DNA of 64,000 nt from Geodermatophilus aquaeductus (GTDB lineage Bacteria > Actinomycetota > Actinomycetes > Mycobacteriales > Geodermatophilaceae). The DNA is taken from positions 124,001 to 188,000 of the forward strand of contig NZ_FXTJ01000003.1 in NCBI RefSeq assembly GCF_900182545.1. The letters are read 5' to 3'. Below the pieces are notes generated by a model that saw only the letters and a list, made by a program, of their open reading frames with translations, was not told the DNA's origin and made no database searches. A program made the translations under genes and the position numbers. Numbering within the stretch: position 1 is the first letter of the stretch; each line of letters starts with the position of its first letter. This document shows, piece after piece, positions 9,181-20,935 of the stretch.

Positions 9181-11622
9181 CTAGGCGGTGACGCGCTCGA
9201 CGTCGAAGACGCCGTCGACGTTGCGCACCGTCTGCAGCACCTGACCGAGGTGCGCCGGGTCGGCCAGCTCGAAGGTGAACCGGCTGATCGCCACCCGGTC
9301 GCGGCTGGTCTGCACCGACGCCGAGAGGATGTTGACCCGCTCGTCGGCCAGCGCCTTGGTGACGTCGGAGAGCAGCCGGTGCCGGTCGAGCGCCTCGACC
9401 TGGATGGACACGAGGAACACCGAGCCGGGCTGGCTGGCCCACTCGACCTCGACGAGCCGCTCGCTCTTGCGGCGCAGGTCGGCGGCGTTGGTGCAGTCGG
9501 TGCGGTGCACGCTGACCCCGCCGCCGCGGGTGACGAAGCCCAGGACGTCGTCGCCCGGCACCGGGGTGCAGCACTTGGCGAGCTTGGCCCAGACGTCGCT
9601 CATCCCGTGGACGACGATGCCGGGGTCGCCGCTGGCCGTCCGCCGGTGCAGCGGGCGGCGGGTGGGGATTGCGGTCTCGGCGATGTCCTCGGCCGCGCCC
9701 TCGGCGCCACCGAGCGCGATGATCAGCTTCTCGACCACCGACGAGGCGGAGATCTGGTTCTCCCCCACCGCCGCGTACAGGGCGGTGACGTCGGCGTAGC
9801 GGAGGTCCTTGGCCAGCGTCACCAGCGCCTCGCCGCCCAGCAGCCGCTGCAGCGGCAGGCCGGACTTGCGCATGGCCCGGGTCAGGGCGTCCTTGCCGGC
9901 CTCGACCGCGTCGTCGCGGCGCTCCTTGGTGAACCACTGGCGGATCTTGGTCCGCGCGCGGGAGGAGCCGACGAAGGACAGCCAGTCCTTGGAGGGGCCG
10001 GCCGTGGGCGAGCGGGAGGTGAAGATCTCGACGACGTCGCCGTTGGACAGCGTGCTGTCCAGGCTGACCAGCGTGCCGTTGACGCGGGCGCCGATGCAGC
10101 GGTGGCCGACCTCGGTGTGCACCGCGTAGGCGAAGTCGACCGGCGTCGCCCCGCCCGGGAGGCTGACGACGTCGCCCTTCGGCGTGAAGACGAAGACCTC
10201 CTGCGGACCGAGGTCGTAGCGCAGGGTCTCGAGGAACTCGCCGGGCTCCTGGGCCTCGCGCTGCCAGTCCAGCAGCTGGCGCAGCCACAGCATGTCGTCG
10301 GGCGAGCCGACCTTGGTGGCGCCGAACTCGCCGGGGCCGGGCTTGCCGCCCTGCCGCGCCTTCTCCTTGTACTTCCAGTGCGCAGCGATGCCGTACTCGG
10401 CGGTGCGGTGCATGTCGTGCGTGCGGATCTGCAGCTCGACCGGCTTGCCCTGCGGCCCGATCACCGTCGTGTGCAGCGACTGGTACATGTTGAACTTCGG
10501 CATCGCCACGAAGTCCTTGAACCGCCCCGGTACCGGCTGCCAGTGGGCGTGCATGATGCCCAGCGCCGCGTAGCAGTCGCGCACGGTGTCGACCAGGATG
10601 CGGATGCCGACGAGGTCCCAGATGTCGGTGAAGTCCCGGCCGCGGACGATCATCTTCTGGTAGATCGAGTAGTAGTGCTTGGGCCGGCCGGTGACGACGG
10701 CCTCGATCTTGGCGGCCTTGAGCTGCTCGGTGACCGACGTGGTCACCTCGGCGAGGTAGGTGTCGCGCGAGGGTGCCCGCTCGGCCACCAGGCGGACGAT
10801 CTCGTCGTAGCGCTTGGGGTAGAGCGTGGCGAACGCGAGGTCCTCGAGCTCCCACTTGATGGTGTTCATGCCCAGCCGGTGGGCCAGCGGGGCGAGGATC
10901 TCCAGCGTCTCGCGCGCCTTCTTCTCCTGCTTCTCCGGCGGGAGGAAGCGCAGCGTGCGCATGTTGTGCAGCCGGTCGGCGAGCTTGATGACCAGCACCC
11001 GCGGGTCGCGGGCCATCGCCACGATCATCTTGCGGATCGTCTCGGCCTGCGCGGCGTCGCCGAGCTTGACCTTGTCGATCTTCGTGACGCCGTCGACGAG
11101 GTGGGCGACCTCCGGGCCGAAGTCGGCGCTGATCGCCTCGAGCGTCTTGCCGGTGTCCTCGACGGTGTCGTGCAGCAGCGCGGCCACCAGCGTGGTGGTG
11201 TCCATCCCGAGGCCGGCCAGGACGGTGGCGACGGCGAGGGGGTGGGTGATGTAGGGGTCGCCGCTCTTGCGCTTCTGGGCGGCGTGCGCGGACTCGGCGA
11301 CGTCGTAGGCCCGCTGCAGCAGCGCGAGGTCGGCCTTGGGGTGGCTCTGGCGGTGCAGCGCGGCCAGCGGCTCGAGGACCGGGCGGACCTCGCTGCGCTG
11401 GCCGGCGACGATGCGGCGGGCCAGCCGGTCGCGGACGCGCCGCGGCCGGGGGGCGCCCTCCTCCGGCGGCTCGCTGCCGACGTCGTCGGGACGGCGGACC
11501 AGCGGGCGTGACGGCAGCGGCGCGCGCTGCTCCTCCGGCTCGGTGGTGCCGTCCGGAGCGGCCGCGGCGGGCCCCTCGGGTCGCGCGGCAGCCACGCGGG
11601 TGGCGGGCGCGTCGGGGGCCAC
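9181..11622 (-). CDS. relA: Bifunctional (p)ppGpp synthetase/hydrolase Rel
   Basis: An 813-residue stringent-response enzyme. Domains in order: a disordered acidic/proline-rich N terminus (1-60), the HD hydrolase ([11 protein letters not shown] at about 148-157, intact HD), the nucleotidyltransferase synthetase with RFKD (the motif of bifunctional enzymes) and YQSLHTTV, a TGS domain ([24 protein letters not shown]), a helical/zinc-finger-like region ([10 protein letters not shown]) and a C-terminal ACT domain. It makes and removes the alarmone in response to uncharged tRNA at the ribosome. The GTG at 11622 has AGGAG upstream. The neighbour apt lies 92 bases upstream, the classic relA-apt-secF order. 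Confidence 0.97.
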   Translation of the reverse strand: MAPDAPATRVAAARPEGPAAAAPDGTTEPEEQRAPLPSRPLVRRPDDVGSEPPEEGAPRPRRVRDRLARRIVAGQRSEVRPVLEPLAALHRQSHPKADLALLQRAYDVAESAHAAQKRKSGDPYITHPLAVATVLAGLGMDTTTLVAALLHDTVEDTGKTLEAISADFGPEVAHLVDGVTKIDKVKLGDAAQAETIRKMIVAMARDPRVLVIKLADRLHNMRTLRFLPPEKQEKKARETLEILAPLAHRLGMNTIKWELEDLAFATLYPKRYDEIVRLVAERAPSRDTYLAEVTTSVTEQLKAAKIEAVVTGRPKHYYSIYQKMIVRGRDFTDIWDLVGIRILVDTVRDCYAALGIMHAHWQPVPGRFKDFVAMPKFNMYQSLHTTVIGPQGKPVELQIRTHDMHRTAEYGIAAHWKYKEKARQGGKPGPGEFGATKVGSPDDMLWLRQLLDWQREAQEPGEFLETLRYDLGPQEVFVFTPKGDVVSLPGGATPVDFAYAVHTEVGHRCIGARVNGTLVSLDSTLSNGDVVEIFTSRSPTAGPSKDWLSFVGSSRARTKIRQWFTKERRDDAVEAGKDALTRAMRKSGLPLQRLLGGEALVTLAKDLRYADVTALYAAVGENQISASSVVEKLIIALGGAEGAAEDIAETAIPTRRPLHRRTASGDPGIVVHGMSDVWAKLAKCCTPVPGDDVLGFVTRGGGVSVHRTDCTNAADLRRKSERLVEVEWASQPGSVFLVSIQVEALDRHRLLSDVTKALADERVNILSASVQTSRDRVAISRFTFELADPAHLGQVLQTVRNVDGVFDVERVTA

Positions 11623-11714
11623 GGCTACTCCTGCACTGCTCGCGGAGGGGCGACCCTCACCATGCTAGCCGCGCCCCCTGCGCGCGGACCCCCGCCGGGC
11701 GGGAGAGCTCCCCC

Positions 11715-12311
11715 TCAGGTGGTCCAGAGCGCGTGCACGGCGTGCGGCGCGATCCGCTGGCGCCCGCCGAGCGCGGCCAGCTCGATGGCCACCGACACCG
11801 CCGTCACCACCCCGCCGAGCTCCTCGACCAGCGCCACCGCGGCCGCCAGCGTGCCGCCGGTGGCGAGGACGTCGTCGACCAGGAGCACCCGCTGCCCGGC
11901 GTGCAGCGAGTCGGTGTGCATCTCGATGGTGGCGGTGCCGTACTCCAGCGCGTAGTCCGCGGCGATCCGTGCGCGGGGCAGCTTGCCGGCCTTGCGGACC
12001 GGGACGACGCCCACGCCGGCGTGCAGCGCGACCGCCGCGGCCAGCAGGAACCCGCGGGCCTCCACACCCACGACGACGTCGAAGCCGGGGTCGCCGGACG
12101 GCCCGTCGTCGGTGTGCGCGACCGCCGCCGCCCGCGGGTCGACCAGGGCCGGCGCGGCCAGCCCCTCGACCATCCGGCGGAAGGCCGGGCCGTCGGCGAA
12201 CACCGGCGTCAGGTCCCGGAAGACGACCCCGGGCTCCGGGAAGTCCGGGACGTCGACGGCGAGGCCGGCGATGACCTCGTCGAGGGGCGGCAGCGCCTCG
12301 GCCGTGCTCAC
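11715..12311 (-). CDS. apt: Adenine phosphoribosyltransferase
   Basis: This 198-residue type I phosphoribosyltransferase converts adenine and PRPP to AMP, the purine salvage step. The PRPP-binding motif VLLVDDVLATGGT is at residues 142-154, VVGVEARGF is the adenine-side loop and PEPGVVFRD is the family N terminus. A small insert (AHTDDGPSGDPG, near residue 66) is longer than in short bacterial forms. The GTG start overlaps the TGA of secF by four bases, coupling the two; the secDF-apt-relA order is conserved across actinobacteria. Confidence 0.95.
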   Translation of the reverse strand: MSTAEALPPLDEVIAGLAVDVPDFPEPGVVFRDLTPVFADGPAFRRMVEGLAAPALVDPRAAAVAHTDDGPSGDPGFDVVVGVEARGFLLAAAVALHAGVGVVPVRKAGKLPRARIAADYALEYGTATIEMHTDSLHAGQRVLLVDDVLATGGTLAAAVALVEELGGVVTAVSVAIELAALGGRQRIAPHAVHALWTT

Positions 12312-13678
12312 CGGCGCTTCTTCCCCCCACCGGGCCGCTGGGGGCGCACGCCCGGGCGCGGTGCGGCGGTGGCGCCCCGCGGGCGGGCGGCGTCGGGACC
12401 GACCGTGGCCGGGGACTCCACGACGACGTCGGCCCGCGCCGGACCCAGTGAGCCGGCGTCGCGCTCGGCGAGGGCCACCCCGCCGCGCGCTCCGCCGCGG
12501 GCGCGGCGCGCGCTGGCGACCGGGCCGGCCGCGGCGCGGGCGCCCTGGCGGGCAGCCGCCGACCGGCGGGCGAGGACCCGGCGGCGCAGGGCGATCTGCT
12601 CGGGCTCGCGCTCCTTGAGGTCGGCGACGATCGGCGTGGCGAGGAAGATCGACGAGTACGTGCCCGCCGCGAGCCCGACGAACAGCACCAGCGCGAGGTC
12701 CTTGAGCGTGCCGACGCCGAGCAGCCCGGCACCGACGAACAGCAGCCCGGCCACCGGCAGCAGCGCGATGACCGAGGTGTTGATCGAGCGCATGAGGGTC
12801 TGGTTGACCGCCAGGTTGGCCGCCTCACCCCAGGTCATCCGGGCGCCCTGGGACAGCCCGCGGGTGTTCTCGTCGACCTTGTCGAACACGACGACCGTGT
12901 CGTAGAGCGAGAAGCCGAGGATGGTCAGCAGGCCGATCACCGTCGACGGCGTGACCTCGAAGCCGATCAGCGAGTAGACGCCGGCGGTGACGATCAGGTC
13001 GTGCACGAGCGCCGCGATCGCCCCGATCGCCATCTTCGGCTGGAACCGGATGGCGAGGAAGAGCACGACGGCGACGAGGAAGACCACCAGCGCGATCAGC
13101 GCCTGGTCGGTGATGTCCTGGCCCCACTCGGCGCTCACCGACTCGGGGCTGACCTGGTTGGCCTCGACCCCGGCGGCGTCGGCGACCGCGTCCACGACGG
13201 CCCGCTCGCCGTCGTTGTCGAGCCCGCCGGTGCGCAGCAGGATCTCGCCTCCGCCGACCACCTGGGCGGAGGCGACGTCGGCCCCGGCGTCGGTGGCGGC
13301 CTCGCGGACCTGCTCGAGCTGCTCGGTGGTGCCCGGCAGCCGGAAGCTGTTGCCGCCGGCGAAGTCGATGCCGAAGTTGAAGCCGCGGAACACCATCGAG
13401 GCGATGCAGATCAGCACGATCACGGCGGTGACCTTGTAGATCAGCCGGCTGCGGCCGACGACGTCGAGGCCGGCCTCGCCGTTGTAGAGCCGGTGCGCCA
13501 GCGAGGACCGCTCGTGACGGCGGGCCGAGCCACCCTCGGCCGGCAGGTTCGCGTCGGCGAGCGCCGCGTCGTCGGCGGCCTCGGCGGCGTCCTCGGCCGC
13601 GTCGGCGCCGATGGCGCGCGCCTCGTCGGCCTCGCTGCCCACCGGCACGGGGGCGTCGGTCTCGTGCTCGCGGCTCAT
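12308..13678 (-). CDS. secF: Protein translocase subunit SecF
   Basis: This 456-residue inner-membrane protein acts with SecD to pull preproteins out of the SecYEG channel using proton motive force. An acidic Ala-rich N-terminal tail (1-75) precedes TM1, then the FNFGIDFAGGNSF motif that follows it, a small periplasmic domain and five further TM segments including IGLLTILGFSLYDTVVVFDKVDEN, the hallmark of SecF. A long basic Ala/Arg/Pro-rich cytoplasmic tail (about the last 90 residues) is longer than in E. coli. The ATG overlaps the secD TGA (ATGA). Confidence 0.96.
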   Translation of the reverse strand: MSREHETDAPVPVGSEADEARAIGADAAEDAAEAADDAALADANLPAEGGSARRHERSSLAHRLYNGEAGLDVVGRSRLIYKVTAVIVLICIASMVFRGFNFGIDFAGGNSFRLPGTTEQLEQVREAATDAGADVASAQVVGGGEILLRTGGLDNDGERAVVDAVADAAGVEANQVSPESVSAEWGQDITDQALIALVVFLVAVVLFLAIRFQPKMAIGAIAALVHDLIVTAGVYSLIGFEVTPSTVIGLLTILGFSLYDTVVVFDKVDENTRGLSQGARMTWGEAANLAVNQTLMRSINTSVIALLPVAGLLFVGAGLLGVGTLKDLALVLFVGLAAGTYSSIFLATPIVADLKEREPEQIALRRRVLARRSAAARQGARAAAGPVASARRARGGARGGVALAERDAGSLGPARADVVVESPATVGPDAARPRGATAAPRPGVRPQRPGGGKKRR

Positions 13679-15357
13679 GCCTTGCTCCTGTCCTGCGACG
13701 CGCGGGCGCCCGACCCGGCGCCGACCAGCTGGCGGTCGGCGGGCACGGTCGGCGCGGCCGAGCGGCGGGTGCGGTCGACCCGGCCGAGCCCGGAGAACCG
13801 GCTGGTGCCGAAGCCCGGGACCCGGGCGAGCACGGCCATCAGCGGGTGGGTGAAGAGGAAGACGACGACCAGGTCCAGCACCGTGGACAGGCCGAGGGTG
13901 AACGCGAAGCCCTTCACGTCACCGATGGCCAGCCAGTAGAGGATCGCCGCGGCGAGGAAGCTGACCGCGTCGGCCGACAGGATCGTGCGGCGGGCGCGGA
14001 CCCAGGCCCGCGGCACCGCGGAGCGCAGCGTCCGGCCCTCGCGGATCTCGTCCTTGAGCCGCTCGAAGTAGACGACGAACGAGTCGGCCGTGATGCCGAT
14101 CGACACGATGAACCCGGCGATGCCGGCGAGGCTCAGCGTGAACCCGATCTCGCGGCCCAGCAGCACCAGGCTGGCGTAGACCACGACCGCCGACAGCAGC
14201 AGGCTGACGATCATCACCAGGCCGAGCAGCCGGTAGTAGAGCAGCGCGTAGACGAAGACCAGCGCGATGCCGATGGCACCGGCGATCAGGCCCGCCCGCA
14301 GCTGCTCGGCGCCGAGCTCGGTGGAGATCGACTGCGCGGTGGCCTGCTCGAAGGTCAGCGGCAGCGCGCCGTAGCGCAGCTGGTTGGCCAGCTCCTCGGC
14401 GCTCGCCTGGTCGAACGAGCCGGTGATCGTCGTCTGGCCGTTGATGGCGCCCTGGATGGTGGGCGCGGACACGACGCGGCCGTCGAGGGTGAAGGCGACG
14501 TTGCTGCCGACGTTGGCGGCCGTGTACCCCGCCCAGGTCGCGCGGCCCTCGGAGTTGAAGTCCAGCAGCACGACCCACTCGCCGGTGGTCTGCTGCGTGC
14601 CGGCGCTGGCGTCGGCGATCTCGGTGCCCTCGATGATCGTCGGGCCGAGCAGGTACTTGGCCGAGCCGTCCTCGCTGCAGGCGGCGACGAAGTCGTCGGG
14701 ACGGGCGACCTCCACCGTGGTGTCCGTGGCGTCACAGGTGAGCGTCGCGTACTGCGCGGTCGCCTCCTCCTGCGTCACCGCGGGGCGGTCGGTGTCGAGC
14801 GCGGGGTCGCTCACCGCGCCGTCGCTGGGGGTGGCGCTGTCGCCGGCCGCGTCCGTGGGGGTGGCGGCGTCCGTGGGGGCCGCCGGGTCGGTCGGCGTCG
14901 CGCCGTCGGTGGGCGCCGCGGAGTCGCTCGGCGCCGCGGAGTCGCTCGGCGTCGCGCTGTCGGTGGACTCGGCCGGCGTGGCGGGCTCGGGGCCGGTGAC
15001 GACCGGACGGAACCGCAGCTGCGCGGTCTGGCCCAGCTCGCGCGCCTGGTCGCCGTCGTCGCCGGGCACCGAGATGACGATGTTGGCGTCACCCTCGGTG
15101 ACCACCTCGGCCTCGGCGACGCCCAGCCCGTTGACCCGCTGCTCGATGATCTGGCGGGCCAGCTCAAGGTCCTCGGGCGCCGGCGCCTGGCCGTCGGGAG
15201 TGCGGGCGGTCAGGGTCACCGTCGTCCCGCCGCGCAGGTCCAGGCCGAGCTGGGGGGTGCGGTCGGTGCCGGTGAAGAAGATCAGGCCGTACATGACGGC
15301 GATGATCAGGACCAGCGCGCCGAAGTAACGGCGGGCGGGCAGGGCGCGGTTGGCCAC
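13675..15357 (-). CDS. secD: Protein translocase subunit SecD
   Basis: This 560-residue partner of SecF has an N-terminal TM segment (10-28), the GLDLRGGTTVTL motif, the large extracytoplasmic P1 domain and five C-terminal TM segments with the typical FIVSIGITADSFVVYFERLKDE stretch. A run rich in Ser, Asp, Ala, Pro and Thr (about residues 124-190) interrupts the extracytoplasmic region; see the repeat entry. The GTG at 15357 is preferred because GGAGG lies five bases before it; a longer reading to 15396 overlaps yajC and has no better support. yajC stops at 15368, so the three genes form one operon. Confidence 0.95.
   Translation of the reverse strand: MANRALPARRYFGALVLIIAVMYGLIFFTGTDRTPQLGLDLRGGTTVTLTARTPDGQAPAPEDLELARQIIEQRVNGLGVAEAEVVTEGDANIVISVPGDDGDQARELGQTAQLRFRPVVTGPEPATPAESTDSATPSDSAAPSDSAAPTDGATPTDPAAPTDAATPTDAAGDSATPSDGAVSDPALDTDRPAVTQEEATAQYATLTCDATDTTVEVARPDDFVAACSEDGSAKYLLGPTIIEGTEIADASAGTQQTTGEWVVLLDFNSEGRATWAGYTAANVGSNVAFTLDGRVVSAPTIQGAINGQTTITGSFDQASAEELANQLRYGALPLTFEQATAQSISTELGAEQLRAGLIAGAIGIALVFVYALLYYRLLGLVMIVSLLLSAVVVYASLVLLGREIGFTLSLAGIAGFIVSIGITADSFVVYFERLKDEIREGRTLRSAVPRAWVRARRTILSADAVSFLAAAILYWLAIGDVKGFAFTLGLSTVLDLVVVFLFTHPLMAVLARVPGFGTSRFSGLGRVDRTRRSAAPTVPADRQLVGAGSGARASQDRSKA
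14815..14988 (-). repeat. Degenerate low-complexity repeat within secD
   Basis: Within secD the DNA repeats short units such as GTCGGTGGGCGCC and GTCGCTCGGCG, coding for copies of PSDSAAP / PTDAATP. The unit is about 7 codons (roughly 21 bases), imperfect, covering around 60 residues. It lies in the extracytoplasmic part of SecD and is probably a flexible linker that can vary in length between strains. Confidence 0.75.
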
Positions 15358-15367
15358 GGGTCCTCCG

Positions 15368-15733
15368 TCAGAGGGTCTTGCCGGACGCGCCGTCACCGGG
15401 ACGGTCGTCCCGGGAGGAGGGCTCGTCCACGGCGGGGTCGACCACGGTCTCCCCCGTCACGACCGGACCGGGCACCTCGCCGGCCGGCGGGCGCACCTGG
15501 ATGACGGCCGCGCGTGCGTAGGTGACGACGACACCGGGCGCGATCTGCACCTGGATGGTGGCCGGGTCGTCGAGGCCCGCCACCGTGCCGTACACGCCGC
15601 CGGCCATGGTGACCGGCACGCCGATCGCCAGGGCCGACTGCGTCTGGGTCTGCTGGCGCTTGCGCGCCCGCGCCGGGAGCACGATGAGCGCCACGAACGC
15701 CAGCGCGAGCAGGAGCAGGGGGAACAGTTCCAC
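15368..15733 (-). CDS. yajC: Preprotein translocase accessory subunit YajC
   Basis: A 121-residue single-pass membrane protein with a short outer N terminus, one TM helix (LFPLLLLALAFVALIVLPAR, residues 3-22) and a basic QQ-containing cytoplasmic turn. A small beta domain follows, including VTMAGGVYGTVAGLDD (compare the GG-VYG signature of YajC). It binds SecDF. It starts with GTG at 15733. The tail (about 85-121) is acidic and poorly conserved. It is first gene of the yajC-secD-secF-apt-relA run; the 173 bases upstream must hold its promoter and the end of ruvB. Confidence 0.93.
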   Translation of the reverse strand: MELFPLLLLALAFVALIVLPARARKRQQTQTQSALAIGVPVTMAGGVYGTVAGLDDPATIQVQIAPGVVVTYARAAVIQVRPPAGEVPGPVVTGETVVDPAVDEPSSRDDRPGDGASGKTL

Positions 15734-15906
15734 GACGGGAGTGCCTCTCTACCGCGACGGCTGCACGCGGTCGGTGCGGCCCCGGGTCGGGACCGCTCGG
15801 GTACGTCGGTCGTGGCGCGCGGGCACCGACCCACGCCGACACAGGACAGCGCGGCCGGGACCGGTCGGCCCGGGAGGGGCCGAGTTGCGCGCCAGCGGCG
15901 ATGAGT

Positions 15907-17027
<1,121 letters not shown>

Positions 17028-17031
<4 letters not shown>

Positions 17032-17666
17032 GACCGGCCCAGCAGCTGCAGCGCCTGGCGCAGGAGCGAGGCGACGTCGACCCGGCCGGTGCCGGTGAGC
17101 TGCTCGTCGGCGACCGGCGCCAGCGCGGTGATCGCGGAGTCGGCCTCGCGGGTGGACCAGCCGAGCCCGACCAGCGCCGAGGACAGCTGGTCGCGCCAGG
17201 GCGCCACGGCGGTGATCGCGGCGGCACCGGCGGCCGGCGGGCCGTCGAGCTGCGTGTCGGTGGTGGTGGCGCCCAGCCGGTCGCGCAGCTCGAGGATCAG
17301 CCGCTCGGCGCCCTTCTTGCCGATGCCGGGCACCTGCATGAGCGCCTTGACGTCGGCCATGGAGACCGCGCGCCGGACCTCCCGCGGCGGGTGGATGGCC
17401 AGCACCGCCTGGGCCAGCCGCGGGCCGACACCGTTGGCGGTCTGCAGCAGCTCGAACAGTTGCCGCTCGTCGTCGTCGGCGAAGCCGTAGAGGGTGAGGG
17501 AGTCCTCGCGCACGACCAGGCTGGTGGCCAGGCGGGCGTCCTCCCCCACCGTGAGCCGGGCGATGGTGCCGGGGGTGCACTGGACCGCCAGGCCGATGCC
17601 GCCCATCTCGACCACCGCGCCGTCGGGCGAGACGGCGGCGACCCGGCCGCTGACCGAGGCGATCAC
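17028..17666 (-). CDS. ruvA: Holliday junction DNA-binding subunit RuvA
   Basis: This 212-residue protein forms the tetrameric platform on four-way junctions. The N-terminal OB fold ([19 protein letters not shown]) is followed by helix-hairpin-helix repeats ([15 protein letters not shown] and [19 protein letters not shown]), an Ala/Gly-rich linker and domain III that contacts RuvB ([18 protein letters not shown]). GTG 17666 overlaps ruvC (GTGA). Length is normal. Order ruvC-ruvA-ruvB is the actinobacterial one. Confidence 0.96.
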
Positions 17667-18229
17667 CGGGACACCCCCTGCCAGCGCGGCAGCGTCCGCT
17701 GCACCACCGGCGCGCCGATGCCACCGGCGATGGCGGCGACCTTGAGCCGCTGCTGCGCCGGGCCGCGCCACACGTGGCAGACGGCCAGCGCCAGGGCGTC
17801 GGCGGCGTCGGCCGGCTTGGGGGCCGCCGCCAGGCCCAGCACCCGGGTGACCATGAGGGTGACCTGCTCCTTGTCCGCGCGGCCGTTGCCGGAGATGGCC
17901 GCCTTGACCTCGCTGGGCGTGTGCCAGGCGACCGGGCGGTCGGCCTGCGCCGCCGCCAGCGCCGCGACGCCGGCCGCCTGCGCGGTCCCGGTGGCGGTGC
18001 CCTTGTTGTTCTGGGTGAACACCCGCTCGATGGCCACGACGTCGGGCCGGTGCTCGCGCAGCAGCGCGGTCACCTGCGTGTGCAGCTCCAGCAGCCGCAG
18101 CTCCAGGTCCAGGTCCGCGGAGCTGCGGATCACGCCCACCCCGACGGCGGCCGGGCGTGCACCGGGACGGCCGTCGACGACCCCCCAGCCGCACCGGGTC
18201 AGCCCCGGGTCGATGCCGAGCACCCGCAT
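17663..18229 (-). CDS. ruvC: Holliday junction resolvase RuvC
   Basis: A 188-residue RNase H-fold endonuclease that cuts four-way junctions. Catalytic acids are visible in [15 protein letters not shown] (first Asp), the glutamate in [13 protein letters not shown], and the C-terminal pair in [12 protein letters not shown]. The ATG at 18229 with GGGGAG upstream is chosen over the in-frame codon at 18247, since homology begins at MRVLGIDPG and the longer form would run into the SOS box. First gene of a coupled ruvCAB operon with a LexA site 18 bases upstream. Confidence 0.96.
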   Translation of the reverse strand: MRVLGIDPGLTRCGWGVVDGRPGARPAAVGVGVIRSSADLDLELRLLELHTQVTALLREHRPDVVAIERVFTQNNKGTATGTAQAAGVAALAAAQADRPVAWHTPSEVKAAISGNGRADKEQVTLMVTRVLGLAAAPKPADAADALALAVCHVWRGPAQQRLKVAAIAGGIGAPVVQRTLPRWQGVSR

Positions 18230-18246
18230 GCCCGCTCCCCCTCTCA

Positions 18247-18262
18247 CCGAACGCGTGTTCGA
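18247..18262 (-). promoter_or_regulatory. LexA (SOS) box upstream of ruvC
   Basis: The core CGAAC-ACGC-GTTCG (minus strand) is a perfect palindrome matching the actinobacterial/Bacillus LexA consensus (CGAAC-N4-GTTCG). It lies 18 bases before the ruvC start and just downstream of the likely -10 box, where LexA would block transcription until DNA damage. ruvCAB is a known SOS operon in mycobacteria. Confidence 0.88.
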
Positions 18263-18267
18263 CGGTC

Positions 18268-18273
18268 ACGGTA
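18268..18273 (-). promoter_or_regulatory. Probable -10 box of the ruvCAB promoter
   Basis: TACCGT on the minus strand, just upstream of the SOS box, would start transcription near 18261, within the LexA site. No convincing -35 was found. Confidence 0.45.
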
Positions 18274-18347
18274 ACCGTCCCCGACGACGGGCCGGGAGCG
18301 CAACACGCCGCCCGGGCCCGCGTCCGGTGCGCGGGGAGGAGGGAGGG

Positions 18348-19096
<749 letters not shown>

Positions 19097-19100
<4 letters not shown>

Positions 19101-19813
19101 AGTGCTCCTCCGGGGTCGGGGGCGCCGGCACCGGCGCCACTGGGGACTGCCACCGCCCCGCCGACCGCGCGCCGCACGATCCCCACGAACATCTCGTGGA
19201 CCCGGGTGTCCCCGGTCAGCTCGGGGTGGAAGCTGGTGGCCACGACGTCGCCCTGGCGCACCGCGACGATCCTACCGTCGGCCGGTCCGCCCTCGACCCG
19301 CCCGAGGACCTCGACCTGCGGCCCGGCCTCCTCCACCCAGGGCGCGCGGATGAAGACCGCCGACAGCGGCCCGCCGGGCACGCCCGCGAGCGGCACCCGC
19401 GACTCGAAGGACTCGGCCTGCCGGCCGAAGGCGTTGCGGCGCACCGTCACGTCGAGCCCGCCGATGGTGGGCTGGTCCGGCGGGGCGTCGAGCAGCCGGT
19501 CGGCCAGCAGGACCAGCCCGGCGCAGGTGCCGTAGACGGGCAGCCCGCCGCGGACGGCCTCGCGCAGGGGCTCCAGCAGGCCGGTCCGGACGGCGAGCTT
19601 CGCCATCGTCGTCGACTCCCCGCCCGGCAGGACCAGCCCGTCGACGGCGGCCAGCTCGGCCGGGCGCCGCACCGGGACCGCGTCGGCGCCGAGGGCGGTC
19701 AGGACGGCGAGGTGCTCGCGGACGTCGCCCTGCAGGGCCAGCACGCCGACGACGACGGGCCGGGACCCCGCCGACGGGGACACGGCAGGAGGGGACACGG
19801 CAGGGCGGTTCAC
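19097..19813 (-). CDS. pdxT: Pyridoxal 5'-phosphate synthase glutaminase subunit PdxT
   Basis: This class I glutamine amidotransferase passes ammonia to PdxS for vitamin B6 (PLP) synthesis. The catalytic triad is visible: Cys97 in YGTCAGLV, and His196 and Glu198 in SFHPELTGD, with LPGGESTT at the oxyanion region. With the GTG at 19813 (overlapping the DUF418 stop) it has 238 residues, about 40 more than usual; two later GTGs at 19798 and 19783 (within a PAVSP repeat) would trim the excess N terminus. The C terminus also carries a Gly/Ala/Pro tail. Translation is coupled to the gene on each side. Confidence 0.93.
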
Positions 19814-20931
19814 GGGCCGGCCGCCCGCTGCGAGCTCCAGGTCAGCAGCCGCTCCAGCGGGCCGCGCCCCAGCCGCAGCCGCCACACCGTGGCCAGCAGC
19901 ACGGCGCTCAGGCTGAACCGCACCCACAGCCCCCAGTCGGCGGCGTAGTCGGCGTCCACCACGCGGATGGCGACGATCTGCGCGGTGTAGACCGACAGCG
20001 CCAGGGCGCCCACCGAGGCGAGGGGGAACGTCAGCCGCGGCAGCACGTCGGCCAGCACCAGGCACACCCCGATGACGGCGACGGCGAACCCGCCCGAGCC
20101 GACCACCTCGAACGGTGTGCTGCTGTGCGGCTCCGCCCCGGCGAACCAGGCCGGGTCCCACGTCCCGGAGGAGCCGAAGCCGGCCTCGATCCCCGCGAGC
20201 CGCTCCCCCGGCGCGAACTCTCGGGTGCTGAGTCGGCCGCCGAGGTAGCCGAGGACCGCGGCGGCGGCCCCGCCCGCGACCAGGCCCGCGCGCAGCCGGG
20301 CCGATCCCAGGTCCGACCGGCCCACCGCCATCCCGACCAGCACGAAGGCCAGCCAGACCGCTGCCGGGTAGTGGCCGGTGAACAGCAGGAACGCGAAGGC
20401 GCCGTCCGCCTCGCCGCGGGCGGTGGCGTACCGCCCGACCGCGAGGGCGAGCGGCGGGCCGGCCAGGGCGACGACACCCGCGGCGAGCAGGAGCCGGGCC
20501 GGCGGCCAGCGCAGGAAGGGCAGCGCGAGGACGAAGAGCACCGCGTAGACGCCGAGGATGATCGCGACGAAGGTGTCGAGCAGCTCCAGCACCCCGCCGA
20601 TGGCGAACACCCAGGCCGCCCGGACCAGCACGCGGGTGCGGGCCCGGGCGAGGTCGTGCCCGTCGAGGCGGGTGCGGCCACCGGACAGGAGCGCGACGGA
20701 GATCCCGGCCAGCGTCGCGAACAGGATCGACGACCGGCCGTCGACGAGCGCCCGCCACGTGGCCGGCTCCCAGCCGAGGTCGCCGGTGTCGCCGAGGTGG
20801 GCGCCGAACATGCCGAGGACGGCGAGCCCGCGGGCGAGGTCGAGGCCGCCGATCCGCCGTCCGGGGACGGCGTCCGGCCCCGGACCGGCGGGCGCGCCGG
20901 TGCGCTCGGGAGCCTCCCGCTGCGCCGTCAC
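19810..20931 (-). CDS. DUF418/DUF1624-like multi-pass membrane protein
   Basis: A 373-residue integral membrane protein with about nine or ten hydrophobic segments. The start [21 protein letters not shown] is the signature of the DUF1624/heparan-alpha-glucosaminide acetyltransferase-like and DUF418 families; the second half ([18 protein letters not shown]) fits DUF418. These are putative membrane acyl-transfer proteins; no substrate is known. It is wedged between pdxS (4 bases upstream) and pdxT (4-base overlap), so it is expressed with PLP synthase. In M. tuberculosis this slot holds a thioesterase-like gene, so the position is variable. A role in B6 metabolism is unproven. Confidence 0.85.
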   Translation of the reverse strand: MTAQREAPERTGAPAGPGPDAVPGRRIGGLDLARGLAVLGMFGAHLGDTGDLGWEPATWRALVDGRSSILFATLAGISVALLSGGRTRLDGHDLARARTRVLVRAAWVFAIGGVLELLDTFVAIILGVYAVLFVLALPFLRWPPARLLLAAGVVALAGPPLALAVGRYATARGEADGAFAFLLFTGHYPAAVWLAFVLVGMAVGRSDLGSARLRAGLVAGGAAAAVLGYLGGRLSTREFAPGERLAGIEAGFGSSGTWDPAWFAGAEPHSSTPFEVVGSGGFAVAVIGVCLVLADVLPRLTFPLASVGALALSVYTAQIVAIRVVDADYAADWGLWVRFSLSAVLLATVWRLRLGRGPLERLLTWSSQRAAGP

Positions 20932-20935
20932 GCAC

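Noticed and set aside
14815..14988. Possible CRISPR array or satellite in secD
   Set aside because: Units are short, imperfect, in frame and coding; no unique spacers and no cas genes.
18230..18247. Longer RuvC starting at 18247
   Set aside because: It would add six non-conserved residues and start inside the LexA box; MRVLGIDPG with a good ribosome-binding site fits better.
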